Origin: Prillingera fragicola
Taxonomy: Eukaryota > Basidiomycota > Tremellomycetes > Trichosporonales > Trichosporonaceae
DNA: 64,000 nucleotides
Direction of reading: 5' to 3'
Assembly: GCA_002335605.1 (NCBI GenBank)
Contig: BEDY01000006.1
Location: 248,001-312,000, forward strand
The notes below the pieces were generated by a model that was not told the origin of the DNA, did not search any database, and was given only the letters and a program-made list of their open reading frames with translations. Position numbers and translations under genes: made by a program. Below are positions 43,327 through 55,832 of the stretch, in pieces (the stretch's first letter is position 1; each line of letters starts with the position of its first letter).

Positions 43327-44688
43327 CTAGTTCTTGACAATCTCCCATCCGAGCTCCTTGCCAGCCCAGAAGGGGACAACCTCGACACCCTGACCCTGCA
43401 AAAGTCCCGGGACCTTGGAGGCAACAGCGGGACGGCGGATAGTGACCTCCTCGCCGGCCTTGGCGGGGGTCTTGTAGAACGCGCGGCCGTTCTCCGAAAC
43501 ATAGCCAACGAGCTTGTCGAGGGCGCCAAAGCTCTCGAGCAGCGTAGCGACGAGGGGAACGAGGTAAGGCGAGGTGTAGCAGCCGGCGGCGCAGGCGTGG
43601 AGCTCGCCAGTCTCCGAGACGGTCGGGGTCTTGGACGCGCTGGGGTGGGGGGCCGAGTCGGATCCCAGGAAGAACTTGGGGTTGCCTGACTTGATGGCGC
43701 CCTGGAGAGCAGCACGGTCGCGAGGCTCCTTGGCGAGGGGCTTGCAGAAGTGGTGGGGCTGAGGTGCGACGGTGTCAATGGTGAGCCACAGGTGGTGCGC
43801 GGTGATAGTGCAGCCGACGTTGGCGGGGAGCGACGTCACACACTCGACGGCCTCGGCCGTGGTGGCGTGCTCAAGGACGATGCGGAGGTTGGGGAAGTCG
43901 GCGGCCAGCTGGCGGAGGTGCGAGAGGAAGTGCTTTTCGGCGTTCAGAATCGAAATGTTCTAATGTCAGCGCTGCTTCGTTGGGAGAAACATACCTTCTC
44001 GTCGTCCGAGGGGACCTCGCCGTGGAGGTTGAGAACCATGCCCTCCTCTTCCATGGCCTTGAAGACGGGGTAGTAGACAGAGTAGTCCTCAATGCCCGAG
44101 GCAGAGTTGGTGGTGACACCGCGGGGGTACGACTTGACGCCTGATGGTTAGCACGTACACACGAGACAACCTCAAGGCCGTCAAGTCCACAACAGCCTTG
44201 ACAATCTCCACCAAAGCTCGCCTCATCGGCAAGCTGTCGTTGCTGCCAGCTCCCCCTGCTCCACACGACTACTCACCACGAACACCAGCCTTGGCAGCCT
44301 TGCGGATCTCCTCGGGGGTAACCTCGGGGTGGAGGTAGAGGGTCATGAGCCACTCGACTTCGGGAGCGATGCGCTCGAGCTCGGCCTTGTAGGCGACAAC
44401 AGCGGCCGTGTTGGTCAGGGGAGGTACAAGGTTGGGCTGAGGCGTCAGAAACAGAATCAGGAAGGAATATGCTAGACCAGAGAAGTGGTTCGCATTCGCC
44501 TGACCCATGTCCGCTACTTACCATGACATAGGCAGTCTTGATACCACCCTGTGCGACATGAGGAGTGACGAGCTCGCACATGGGTCCCTGGCGGACATGG
44601 ACGTGGAAGCTGGTTGTCAGCGCTGCTGTCACACTGACCGCTGTACCTACTCTGCTGGGGCGGGAAGGGTAATCTGGTCGGTGAACAT
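43327..44688 (-). CDS. URA4: dihydroorotase (pyrimidine synthesis)
   Basis: Five exons on the minus strand, 44688-44651, 44609-44522, 44436-44277, 44140-43995 and 43959-43327, give 354 residues. Metal-binding landmarks are complete: DFHVHVR (two His), VKSYPRG (the Lys that is carboxylated), LNLHGE (His), LEHATT (His) and FLGSDSAPH (catalytic Asp). Length and motif order match the dimeric class of dihydroorotases found in fungi and gamma-proteobacteria. The enzyme closes carbamoyl-aspartate to dihydroorotate, the third step of UMP synthesis. All phases agree. The start at 44688 (MFTDQITLPAPAE) lies directly before the first metal motif, as in the family. Confidence 0.96.
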
Positions 44689-46641
44689 GTTTGGATGAGT
44701 TTTTGTGCAGGATGCAAGTGCAATAGACTTGGACTTTTACCCGAGTATTCGGCATTCAGCAGGTGGTGGAGGAATGACGGAAGTATATTCCCACGCGAGG
44801 GCCACATGGCGTCGACTGGCCTCGTTCCAGTGGAATGTCTATGCATTCGACGCTTCTACAGATCTGTAAGAACGTCTCTGTTATCAATGCAGTCTTACTT
44901 AGGAGTAGTCGGTCACGTAGAGATGCCCTGCCAACAAACCCCTTGTCTCCAGGCTCTTGTCACGTTCACATTCCATCGGCTCGCCAGGCTGTTCCATAGG
45001 AACACATCTCCACCGACCTTGTTGACGAGCACGACCAGGTTACTGTTGAAAGCACACGCCGTTCGGAAAGTATCAATCGCCACAACGAACCCCAACCTAT
45101 GCAGTGAGGCAGTGAAATGTCGAACGGGCTCCAGCAACCTCCGAGTCTGCGCCATCGGAAGCGCCGAGCGCCGGGGTGGAGCTGTAGACCAGTTGGCACG
45201 GCGAGTTCTGCCCTATCCAAGCCGAGGACAACGGCGCATTAAAGTCCAAAACGAGGCACAAAACCCCACTCCGTTGGCATGGTGGAGTCGCATGGGGGAA
45301 CTGGGGTGGAGTCTCTAGCGCAACAATCGCACCAACGGAGAAAGAATCAGTGGAATTAGCGTTGGAGGCGGTCGCCGTTCTGGGCCTGCCGTCCTGTGAC
45401 ATGTCGACAGATGTCTGCGGTGTGCGTGCCTCTGCAGAGCTCCTGTTGCTCGCAGGGAGTAACGATGTTCCGGGGATGCGGGGAACAGCCACCGCTAGCA
45501 GCTCGGAAATGTCTCCGACCCGACCTCGTGCAACGTGCAGTCGTGCTGGAGCGGGCGGAGCAAGTGTGGGTTTGATGGCGCATGTGCGTGCTTTCAAAAG
45601 CGGCCATAGCCTTGTCACCGAAGTACAGATCAGGAGAGCGTTCTAGACCGATTTCCTGGAGCAGTATGCCGAGAACGTTGGCAGGTAAGGTTGTCACACG
45701 CAGAAGTTGGCCAAAGATGGCGCAGATCTGGCATGCCTCGTCACACTAGTTTGCTGATTATTGGTGGCCGAGCGAAGGCTCTGCTCGTGACAAAGAGAAG
45801 ACCGGAAGTGTCGTCAGCAGGTCCTGGGTAGGATGATCATCTTCCTGTCGTCGTCCACCCCTTGTTCCTCTTGCCCGCAGGAAAACCGGGCCCATCCACC
45901 CCCTTGCACATGGCCCTGCCTTCCGTGCCGCAACCTATCGTTGCTAGCGGCTTCACTTTCGGCAAAAAGGTGACATCTTGCCGTCATTGGGATCAATATC
46001 AAAACATGCAGCTTGCGGGTGTGGCTATGAACGGCTCTGAAGCAGATCGAATGTACATTCGAGGCGATCGAAGTTCTCCATTGGGCTTTGAAGCAATACC
46101 TCGCACCCTTGCCGCACTGAGCATGCGCAGTGGAGTTGCAGGTGAAACGATACCGGCGGCGGGGTGTGCCCTTGCGAACACCCTTGCGAGGCTTGTACCG
46201 TGTTCGTTCCGCGTTGGGAACTGACGGTTGTGTGGTGCCTTGGGACCCAAGAAGGGCTCTATCCCACGTAGTGCATCCTTCGGAGCAGAAGAAGACCGGC
46301 ATGGCGGGAGGGATGGAAGAGGTCAAGTCGTATTTGGTAACAGGGCCTTCTGCACGGGGACAGGGGGAATGTCAGGGCGAGAGCTAGCTTCGACCTGAGG
46401 GCTGGCCCACTATGCAGAGGTGTCGGTGACAGCTGGATGCCGCGGGCTACAGACGGCAGATAGCGACCATGAACTTGACACATCCATGGCAACTGTTTCG
46501 AACGGTCAGATGCCAGCGAGGATGGGACGCGCGTAGCCAGAGCGAGCTCTGTTTTGCACTGTTCATCGTCTACTGCTACATCTCGTCGTTTGTATACTGT
46601 ACTCTACGCGCCGCCAATTGGCACTCTCCACTGCTGCCGCA
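44689..46641. other. 1.95 kb intergenic, possible coding relic
   Basis: No complete gene could be built. On the minus strand at about 44915-45760, three frames in turn read like protein (LPANVLGILLQEIGLERS, then a 170-codon frame, then FNSNLVVLVNKVGGDVFLW), but no splice set joins them in phase. The stretch may be a decayed gene or chance. Confidence 0.35.
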
Positions 46642-48402
46642 ATGGTCGACCTCGCCAGACACCTAACCTTAATCGAGATCGCCAGCAGCCAAGGCAGCAT
46701 ACGCAGCGAACGCAGTCGCTCCTCGCCGTCGACAAGCCCAGTGAACAGGTCGCGCCTCGAGAATCTTCCCAGTGAAGTAAGCCGCTCGCACACAAACAGT
46801 GGCTGACACGAGCAGCTCCTCACGCAGATCCTGATCCTCGCTGGCGCCGAAGATGAAAGGGCGCTCGCGCGGGCGGCTCAGGCGTGCTCCACCTTTGACA
46901 GGATAGTCCATGTACGTCGCCGCGTATCGCTCTCGAGCTGACAACGCAGCACCCATCGCAGCAGACATGGGCGGGAGTCTTCAACTGGTGTTACGACGAT
47001 CCCGCGCGCGGCGCCGCGGCAAGTCCGTCGTCACCACATTGTGACTGGAAGAAGCTCGTCGTGGGGCGGTACGCGATCAAGCGGTTGTTGGATCCAGAAG
47101 CGACCGAATATGGCACTTGGTTGGATCCGAATGAGGAAGCAGTGCGGGATAAGCTTGTGAGTGTCCTTGCAGACGAGTGTGTGGCTGACGTCGCAGTTGC
47201 CGACAAAGAGCATCACGCCAGTTGCGCTGGCGACAATGTACGCCGAGATTCCGTCGACCAAGAAAAGTCAAGCGTCGCGCAACATGCCGCTGCTTGTCAA
47301 GCTTGTGCGCTCAAAGCCGTTCCAGATTCTCAAAATGAAACAGCAGTGGCGGCACCACCTCGAGGGGCTGGACCTGCCATTCTCCAGCGAAAGGATCAGC
47401 TTGTTGCACGCGGCGTTCGTGGGCGAGTTTCCGCTGGCTCTTACCACCAGTGTCTTTGGCGGCTACGTCAAGGATCCATACACTATGGAGGACTATTACT
47501 TCAACTTGGACACCGAGTACACGCCAATGCACAACGAGGGAAACGTCGCATGGAACTCTGTCGACCTCATAGTGTCGTCAATGCGTGAGTCCCTTCCACC
47601 AATGCCACTGACAGCCAGGCTACGCAGTATGGGGGAGTGACCGACCACTATCAGAGTTCTCGAACATGCACCAGGCAGAGCGACAAGAAGCTGCCCAGAG
47701 GCTCGAGAGCGACTCTCTCCGGGGACCCGGCCTGCACGGCCTCACCAAGCCCGCGGATCCAACAGCCGTCTGGGACTGGGCAGGCATCGCGGGCGTGTGG
47801 AAAGGTCTGCGCAACAATTGCCTCGCCGATGGCCGCCAACACGGCGACTCGCTCTCGATCACTCGCGCGTGCTATCGCCTCACACCGGTTTCCGGCCGCG
47901 TAGCCCTCGAGAAGATTGCCTACCAGCGCGGCGGCTTAAGTGGCCGCGCGGCGGTCCGGCGGCTGCGCACGTTACATCCCACGGGGTCTGCGCTCCCGCC
48001 AATCTACTTTGACGGCACGCACGTGCCGGACGCAGAGTTCCATTCGGGGGAACCGTATGCTGGCGCACCGCGCATGGGATTCTACGGCGTCGTCCAGCTC
48101 ACGACCGACGAGCCGCCACAACTGCGCTGGCGCCTGGCGACACGTACCGATGGAGACCCGGAAGAGTCCCGCAGCGTGGCAAAGGCGCGCAAGGTGCCGT
48201 TCTGGGTCGCAGATGGGGTCACGATTGGCGCAGTTGGAAGCCCTCGCGGTTGGTTTGGGGTGAGTGCGAGGTTGGCTCTGCTTTGCCGTGCATGCAGAGG
48301 CCGAGGGATGTCTGAGGCTGACGTTTGCAGTACTGGCGTGGGTATCACATGTCCCGGTCAGAGGGGCGAGATGGAGCTATCTGGGGTTACAAGATGCAGT
48401 AG
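46642..48402 (+). CDS. F-box protein
   Basis: Six exons, 46642-46776, 46816-46911, 46950-47156, 47197-47584, 47619-48259 and 48331-48402, give 512 residues. A Ser-rich N-terminus precedes an F-box (about residues 42-80: LENLPSELLTQILILAG, then ACSTFDRIVHHPSQQTW). The C-terminal half matches a fungal F-box architecture with a beta-rich domain: IYFDGTHVPDAEF, GFYGVVQLT, RWRLATRTDG and a final GSPRGWFG..GYHMS..GAIWGYKMQ module. F-box proteins recruit substrates to SCF ubiquitin ligases through Skp1. The substrate here is unknown. All five introns have clean donor, branch and acceptor sites and keep phase. The exon 5 acceptor (gccag) was chosen over the next AG because it restores YAVWGSDRPLSEF. 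Confidence 0.88.
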
Positions 48403-51400
48403 AAGAGGGCGGGTTCCCTCAGCAAACGGCGAACATGAACATTCTCAGGCATTACTTCGGCGGTGCTGGGTCCAGGTCACGAGTAGCATCACTGCACGCG
48501 CAATTGTTTTCCACAGACTTGTACGATACACGGACATACAAGAGGTCGTATCAATGCATGTACAATCACGATCAGAAGTGTCCGGCCTGTGGTCTGTGGC
48601 ACTTTGAGTAACGGCAATGTATGTCTTGAGCGAGAGCCCCGTATAGGCAGTATGCAGTCACGGCGTACTTGAGTTCCAGACCAGTATGATAGCCATGACA
48701 TTGGCCTATCCCTATCCCAAGCGCGATGGCAATGGCATCTTCCAACTGAAATGATGGCGAGAGCAATGTCCCAAGACACTAGGCACGTACCGCCCAGCCC
48801 TCAACCTCTAAACTGCCTGGCAGCGCATCCTTAACATGCATAGTAATACATCATCAAGAATTTGAGGCTGTGCAACCTGGCCAGCAGGAGTCGTACAGAA
48901 AGATAACGATTGGAGGTACCTGGATACAAACGAGTGGCAGCTCGATCGATCGGCGTTGATAAACCGCACTACGACTCTCCGGCGTCTGCTTCTCCAGCCA
49001 TCCCCGCCTTGGGATTTGCACTCTACAAACCGGGAATGCTCCATGGTTGCGGAGCTGTATGCTTTGGTCGCTGCCTGGATTATAACTTGTGCTGGGGCAT
49101 CTCAACTTCTAGTGTGATTGCAGCGGGCAAACAGGAAAATCGTACCCGGGACTATGTGTTGAGTCGCCGACATTGAGCCCACATTCGCGAGCACGAACTC
49201 CACCATGATACTGCGGCTTTTGCTTTTGTGGTTTAATGACTTTGGCCAGACCGTGTTCGGCACAAACGAATGAAGGTGCTTTGCGGTCTTTGATTTTCAA
49301 AGTCGCGAGAGAGAAAGTGACCGAGCAATTGACCGAGCGGCTTTTGCTCGCCATCGACTTGTATCAATGGCATCTCTAAGCACAGGACAAGTAGCCTGCA
49401 TTGTGCTGAGTGACAGGCTGGGTGACAGGAACAGCACTTTCGGTGAGCGGATAACAAGAGCTGCACCCGGTTGCAATCCCGTCTGCTCGGCGGGAACTCT
49501 GTATTGTTGCCACAAATGTCTGGATAAAGAGTTGCTCAGGGCTACGCAGCTTCACCCCCAGAGGGCGACGTATGAAGCCATGCGTGTCTGCATAGTCCAT
49601 GCCAGCGATGCCACACTGTAGCCGCCACAGCGACGTTGCAGACCCGTTGAATCTCGGATGCTGCTGTTGGAATCGGGACCATTGCGAAAAGTCGGGTCAA
49701 GGGAAGCTTGTGGAGCCACTCTTCTGGGCAGGGATCATCCAGCCTCCCACTGTTTGCAGCCTTCTCTTCGGTGGTGGTGCGTAATTGCACCCACTCTTAG
49801 TGGAGGTACGACGCGTTCTCGGACCGGGAATGATGCCGGTTGGAGCGAGTTGGCAAGCCACCTTCAACGACGCGGTCACATGACCTTCTACCACGCTGTG
49901 AGCTTGGACAGCGTCGTCATTTGCCCCTCGTCGTGGTGTGGCAGTTGTTTCGGTGTCGGTGTCGGCGACCTTATTGGACGTCAATGACCGGGACGTCAGT
50001 GGTGACGACTGAGGCGCATCATCGTTTTTCCTCCACTACTAGGTGGAGCCGTCCTTTTGATCGAGGTCTCCGCTCCACCTCCTCGCCTATGGCAAGGCGA
50101 GAAGGCAGATGGCTATCACCTAAGCGGTATGCTTGGAGAAGTAGGTGCAACGTAATGAGCATGTGTGGCCAGTTGGGCTAGTGGCTCGAGTTCCCACCAC
50201 TTTTGCCATGCCACTAGTAGTCAACACATCAGCCACATTCCACCTTCCTGTTGTCGTATCAGATATCACAACTACTGGACCTCGTAGTCATGCTTCCGGC
50301 GTCGACAGCTCATTCCGTTCTGCCTGGGAACGCAACAACGGGGGTAGCGGAGTCTTATCTGGTGCCGCGAGGGCATGTACACTTCAAGGTAGTTGTGGCA
50401 GGTTGTCGCCGGGCATCCGCGTTGTATCGCCGTGGTGGAGACGATTACATGGTCTCGGTTCTCAGGTCCCATCCAGGTCCCAACAGGTCCGAAGCGAAGG
50501 GGTGTTGGTGGGTGGGTACACCAGGTCTGCAGTGAAGATGGAGAGCACACATGACCATCATAGTTTGGGGAAAATTCGAACTGGAACCAAGGGGGCATAG
50601 TTTGGCGGCAAACAGGGGAGCAGAACCCGTCGTTGGCTGCAAGCTGCCGGGCATGTATTGGGGAGCATGGGGATGGTGCGGTCAGCTGTCCACCGCAGAG
50701 AACCGTGTAACCGTAGACGTCGTGACCGGGAAAGTGCACAGGCCGGTGTCGTCGCGCTGTGTCATTCTGCGCGCTGGACATGATCACGAGATGGCCATAC
50801 AATGGAGCGTCCACCGAGAGGATCTTAACGCAGATCAGGGCGGGCGCTGGAAACTATGGTTGCGCTCGACCGAGGGGTCGAGAAGGGCGACCCCACGAGA
50901 CGCAGACTACGACGCTCAACAACAATTAGGCATAGTCTCTCTCTGCAATGCGCCAACATGCCACCAGACCAGATCCCCAGCTCGCCAGACCTGCGGTGGG
51001 TATCTTCATCGGCATTCAGGAACCATGACCGTGCACGGTCGTTGTGGGGCGTGTGGGGGAGGGGGCGCATTTTCCCTGAGAATGACCGACCTCGGGGCCG
51101 TCTGTTTGCATGGAATGACAGCTTGGATGACCAAAGCCTCGCGTCGTCGTCTTTGCGCTGTCCGGCCTCCAGGCTCGTTGCTCTGCAGATATCGCAAGGC
51201 CGAGGGAGACGTCGGCGGCGCAGGCGGGGGCGTGTGAGTTGTGGCAGTCATTGTCAGCAGCAAATGCCATTGGCGCCATTCCTTTGCACCAGTGTCGTGC
51301 TCGGCTCGCTAGCATAAGCCCATTCATAGCTGGTGAGGACAGTTATATACAAGTGTACCTTGCCACCCATTGGAGAGACCTTTTGAACTTTGTTGCCCAG

Positions 51401-52681
51401 ACGTGACTTGTACCTTTTACCCACAACCGCACCGGACGCGTAACTCGACAAGACACGAGTCGCGCTGGCACGGCTTGCGGAACGCACACACGGCGCGCCG
51501 CCTTCGAGTCAAAACACTTTTGCTGCCCCCTACCCCTATAACAAGACCGTCCAGCAAGCCCTTGTGCGTGCTGCACCGCCTGCGCTTGGCAAATCTTGCA
51601 TCAACAGATCGGTTCACCCTACGGACTGCACGGGTCTGCCAAACTTATTAGTTCATTCATAGCCCGAGCTCGGTCACTCTAGTCACCCTCCGTGATAACC
51701 CCCCCGCCGTTCCCCCCTTCGGCCCTGCTCGTTTAGCCCCTTGCCCGATTGCACAGAGCCATCAGAGTCACCCACGGCGTGCATCCCGTCGCGTACCCCC
51801 ATCGCGTGCACTCAGATCTCACTACTGGCGCGCACACTGCGTACTACTTGTTTCTTGCTCGTGAGCGAGAAACCACGCATCTGCATCTCGAGATTCCAAG
51901 CAACAAACACTGCTGTTGCGTAAGATCGCTCTGAAAAACGACCCCGGGGCCATTCTACCCCACACTGGCCGTCATTTCGGAAGCCCCAGCGCCGAGGACG
52001 CCACGACCCCGCGCCGCGCCGAGCCAAGGATATATCGTCTGATCGCACCCTGCCGAGTCCCCGCCGCAGTAGCGGCTGCTGTCGCCCGCTTGCCCGCCCA
52101 CCCGCCGAGCCGGCGTTGCATCACCTGTCCTGCCGTGCAGGCTTGCGTTAGGTCAGGTTGCGTAGGTCGATTTTATTCCCGCCGCCGTCGTTGCTTTGCA
52201 TTCCAGCGGTACCCCGCGTTCTGTCACTGCCCTTGCCCTCTGCCCTGCCCCTGCACCTTTCTCTCGCAGGTTTCACCCCCAGGCCGACCCAAAATCACGC
52301 ACGCTTGCTGCAGGTCCCAAACAATACAAACCTCCTTGGCAGTGCACTGCCACTCCCCCCTCCTGGTACACTCCGTTGCACTCCCCTTTGCTCCTGCAGC
52401 TACCAGCGCTACCAGCTCGCTAGCTGTATCTACTCCCCCACACATAGTCTTAACGCAGCGGGCTGCGTGATTGAATCCAATTGTGGCGTTGCCTATCATC
52501 TCATCACCTCCAAACACCACCACCACAACCACCCCACCTTGCCCCGCACCGGCACAACCTCGCTCGTCATCACCGTCGTCGCCAAAGGTCGGTAAACACC
52601 ACCTCCCGACGCCCGCCGCACTCCCCGCGCCAGCGCCAGCACTGTCTGTGCCGTCCCCGCTTCCTCCCACAAAGTGCGCGC
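48403..52681. other. 4.3 kb gene-poor region
   Basis: No gene is supported. ORFs up to 228 codons (50551-51237, plus strand) and 180 codons (50814-50272, minus strand) overlap each other and show no motif, leader or splice pattern. I saw no LTR, transposase or tandem array. The last 500 bp are C/T-rich and probably form the leader of the next gene. Confidence 0.4.
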
Positions 52682-53453
52682 ATGGGCTGGGCAGACATCT
52701 TTCCGTGTCTCTCGTGTGGTGTGCGTGAAAGTGGACATGTGAGTTGCCCAAGACAAGCGTGAGCACACACTGACTCGCAGGATGAATCCGAGGTTCTCAT
52801 CGCGCCGTCAAGGCTGCGAGCCCAGTCGATCCAAAGCCAGGAAGGCTATGGCACCATGAACATGATGCGTGGTGGATCACCTACCGGCGAGCGCTTGACG
52901 ACCGACCAGCAGCGCGAGCGCATGCATGAAATCGGCCGGGAGGCAGGCAGGTGAGTTTGCATGGGTCGGAGTGGTGGGCTGGGATTTGTGGCGGGGGATG
53001 CGGATGCCCTTCGGGTGCCATCGCCTCTGCCACGACTCACCGAGTGCTCGCTCGCGATCGCTACACCCGTACACGTCGCTGACGCTGCCCCAAAGCCACA
53101 TGCGCCAAATTGAGCATTTGCGACGTGCACCCTACTCGCCCTTCCCCGCGCCAGCAATGTTGTCAGCGACATCCTCCCGTGCCACATCGCCGTCACCCCC
53201 GCGCCCAGAGTCGTCGCCGCCCAACGGCATCATGCAGCCTCAGCAGCGGAGTGCGAGCGCAGGCTCCCGCGCAAGCAGCGACTCGCGCTCGTTCACGCAC
53301 GACGGCGACGGTGTGGTGCGCAAGACAATCTTCCCCGACGGCGCCCCCGGCAGCCGCCGCGCAAGTGGTCGCAGCACGGGCTCCCCAAGCGGTACGCAGG
53401 GCAGGCGCGGACGGAAACGTCCCAAAGCGACCCGCGGCGCCAGTGGTGGCTAG
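52682..53453 (+). CDS. small basic Ser/Pro-rich protein with MG/Cys N-terminus
   Basis: Three exons, 52682-52738, 52781-52950 and 53096-53453, give 194 residues. The N-terminus MGWADIFPCLSCG combines Gly at position 2 with two close Cys residues, a pattern used for N-myristoylation plus palmitoylation. An acidic-hydrophobic stretch (DESEVLIAPSRL) and a charged helix (RLTTDQQRERMHEIGREAG) follow. The C-terminal half is disordered, rich in Ser, Pro and Arg, with a basic end (GRRGRKRPKATRG). The layout recalls lysosome or vacuole anchors such as Ego1/LAMTOR1, but no diagnostic residues confirm it. The 145-nt second intron is long; its acceptor (ccaaag) was chosen because it keeps phase and gives a continuous helix. 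Confidence 0.65.
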
Positions 53454-55832
53454 GCTCGCAAACAGCGTTTGCAACCACGTATCTGCCACCGCGACCGCCC
53501 TCGGGGCTATACAGCGTAGAGGCGCCGGGTGCATCTCATAACAGTATCCTTTACATCCTCCCACAAAGAAAACGCCCAGACCGAGGCTGCAGCGACTCGA
53601 TGCCGCGCGCCAGGCTGGCTGTAGTAGTGTATGAGCTCTTAGAATATTACGACCCTCGCAAAGCCACATTTTTTGTGCGCTGCCCTTTTTTGTATCGATT
53701 GCAAACGCCCACATGCATTCTGGAATGCCACATGTCGACCTGCGCCTCTGCGTGGACGTGCTCACCACCCGGGGCAGCGAGCAGCTATGCTCCTCTGCTG
53801 GCTGGACATCCACCACCCAGAGTACAGCCCACGCCAGTGCCACCTGAAGCCAGAGGCTGACTGTGCCGTTGTTGCAGTGAGACTGCGCTAGCGACGAGTG
53901 CCCAAACCAGCGCAGCCCTCGGCCGAGCTGATGGCGGGGCAAGGCCAGCGGCTTGGCAAAGAGCGCCATGACGCCGCGACGACGCCGCACGAGCAAAAAA
54001 AAATGAGGCCATCAATGCGCGATGCGACGATTGCGGCGGTGCACGCACACGATTTCTTGGTGCGTGCGCAATCCGTACGCACTCTGGCGTCGTCTCCTGC
54101 CGGGTCCGGCATGGTCTGCCCCTGCGACTCGTGCTTGCGGCTTGCGTGCTGGAGAGATTTGAGCTAAACAGAGTTTGCATCCAACAATTGCAGCATTCCA
54201 CCCCTGTGCCTGGGAGATGGTGTCAGGTGATTACCACGCAGAGGGTCAGCTGATAGCGTCTGCACCGGTCACGACAACGACCTTGAGCATGGCAAGGGAT
54301 GACCCACGCACGCTACGTTAGCGTGCCACGCAGTAACAGGGGCTGCGGCCGCTGCGGGCTTGATAATCGTCATGATTGCCGCCGACTTGCGGGCAACAAT
54401 GTCCCGAGTACCCGAGTGCTGCAAGTTCAGGACGACCGAGGCGGCAATGGCGACAGGGCAGGGACATGCAGTGTCCAACATCCCTCCGCTGGAATGCACC
54501 ACCCAGGCACTCTGTAGAACAACGAGCTCGCAGTCAGGAATGCCAACGCCGATGCCAAATAGCAGGGGATCTTGCGCTTCAATTCATGAGTGATTATGGT
54601 AGCGCAAGCCACGCCGTCATTCATGAGCGCAGTAGGCCGACCACATGTACAAATGGACCTCTTACCGAGCGACGAGCGGACGTGGAGATGCTGACGAGAT
54701 ATTGGGACGGCGATCCATTCCGCGACAGCAAGATTCGCCAGGAATGTGGGGTGGTGATCGGCACCAGGCTACCATTGGTCTCTGCGCCAGGATATCATCT
54801 TACAGCAATGAGCAATGAGCTGCGGCTGGTGTGGCTCACGTCTGCCTGGGCATCCTCACTTGCTCCTCGACAACCTGCATCTCGATGGCGCCATTCGCAA
54901 ACGTACCTCGGTTTATTGACAATGGTAATATTGTCAGCACCTGAGCAACTGGGCTGCCAGCAGGTGCGACGGGAACCAGCGCTGTGTGACAACCCTCGTA
55001 ATAGCGCCGCCGTTGCTCGCGTATGATATCAGGCGCAGACATTCTACGCCCACATTTCTCGTACAGTTCCCAGTCACGGCCAACGTTATTCTCACCGACT
55101 GCTGGCCATCTGTGAAACTCTCTGATATCAAAGTCGCCTGAGCCCCGAGACGCCGTGAGCGGCAAGGAGAGTTGCCCATCCACCGCTTCTCGGTTACTAA
55201 TTCGTCGCTGTAACAGACACGGAGAGCTCGGAAGCAAGGCACAGTCTGATAACTATCCGCACAGAGCAAGTCGGTGCTGGAAATGTTCCATGGCAGCGCA
55301 AAGATGGCGGTTGGTATCGGAGACACCTTTTGGCAGAATGTCTCAGAGTTGATCCAGAGTTCACCCATTCGAGCTGGGTTGGAGGCAAATCGCTGAGTAT
55401 GACGGCGCAGCATGCGCCAGACTACCATCATTGGCCAGTGGTCACTCTCTCGAGTGCATCAAAGCTGTGGATCTTTGACCTCCAAGGTCACTATGACTAG
55501 TCTGCAACCAACACCTCGGTACCTTAGTTAAACATTGTAGCTACCATTGCACTGGCAACAGTGAGATCCAGGTTGGGGCCGCCATGCAACGTCTGTCATA
55601 TTGGTGGAAGCTAGTTACTCGTCGACCAGAAGTGGCCACTTGGGCATCGAACCCAAACTCGAATGGGTGATCTCCCAGGTAAACTATCCCTGTCAGCCAA
55701 ATCAGTAGTCAGTTTGCTGTCATAGCTTTCCACCACTATCTCATCTGGACGCACTGCGCACGACTCTGCACAATGAAAGTCGCACGTCGCAATGCAATGA
55801 GGCTCCAGCTGGCATATATATCAAGCAACTAC
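53454..55832. other. 2.4 kb gene-poor region
   Basis: No gene is supported. A minus-strand ORF of 165 codons (55431-54934) overlaps another of 133 codons. A tRNA-like 3' half lies at 55633-55699 on the minus strand but does not fold into a full cloverleaf. Confidence 0.4.

Noticed and set aside
50551..51237. 228-codon plus-strand ORF in the gene-poor region
   Set aside because: No motif, no leader, and a 180-codon ORF on the opposite strand overlaps its start; composition is what chance gives in this GC range.
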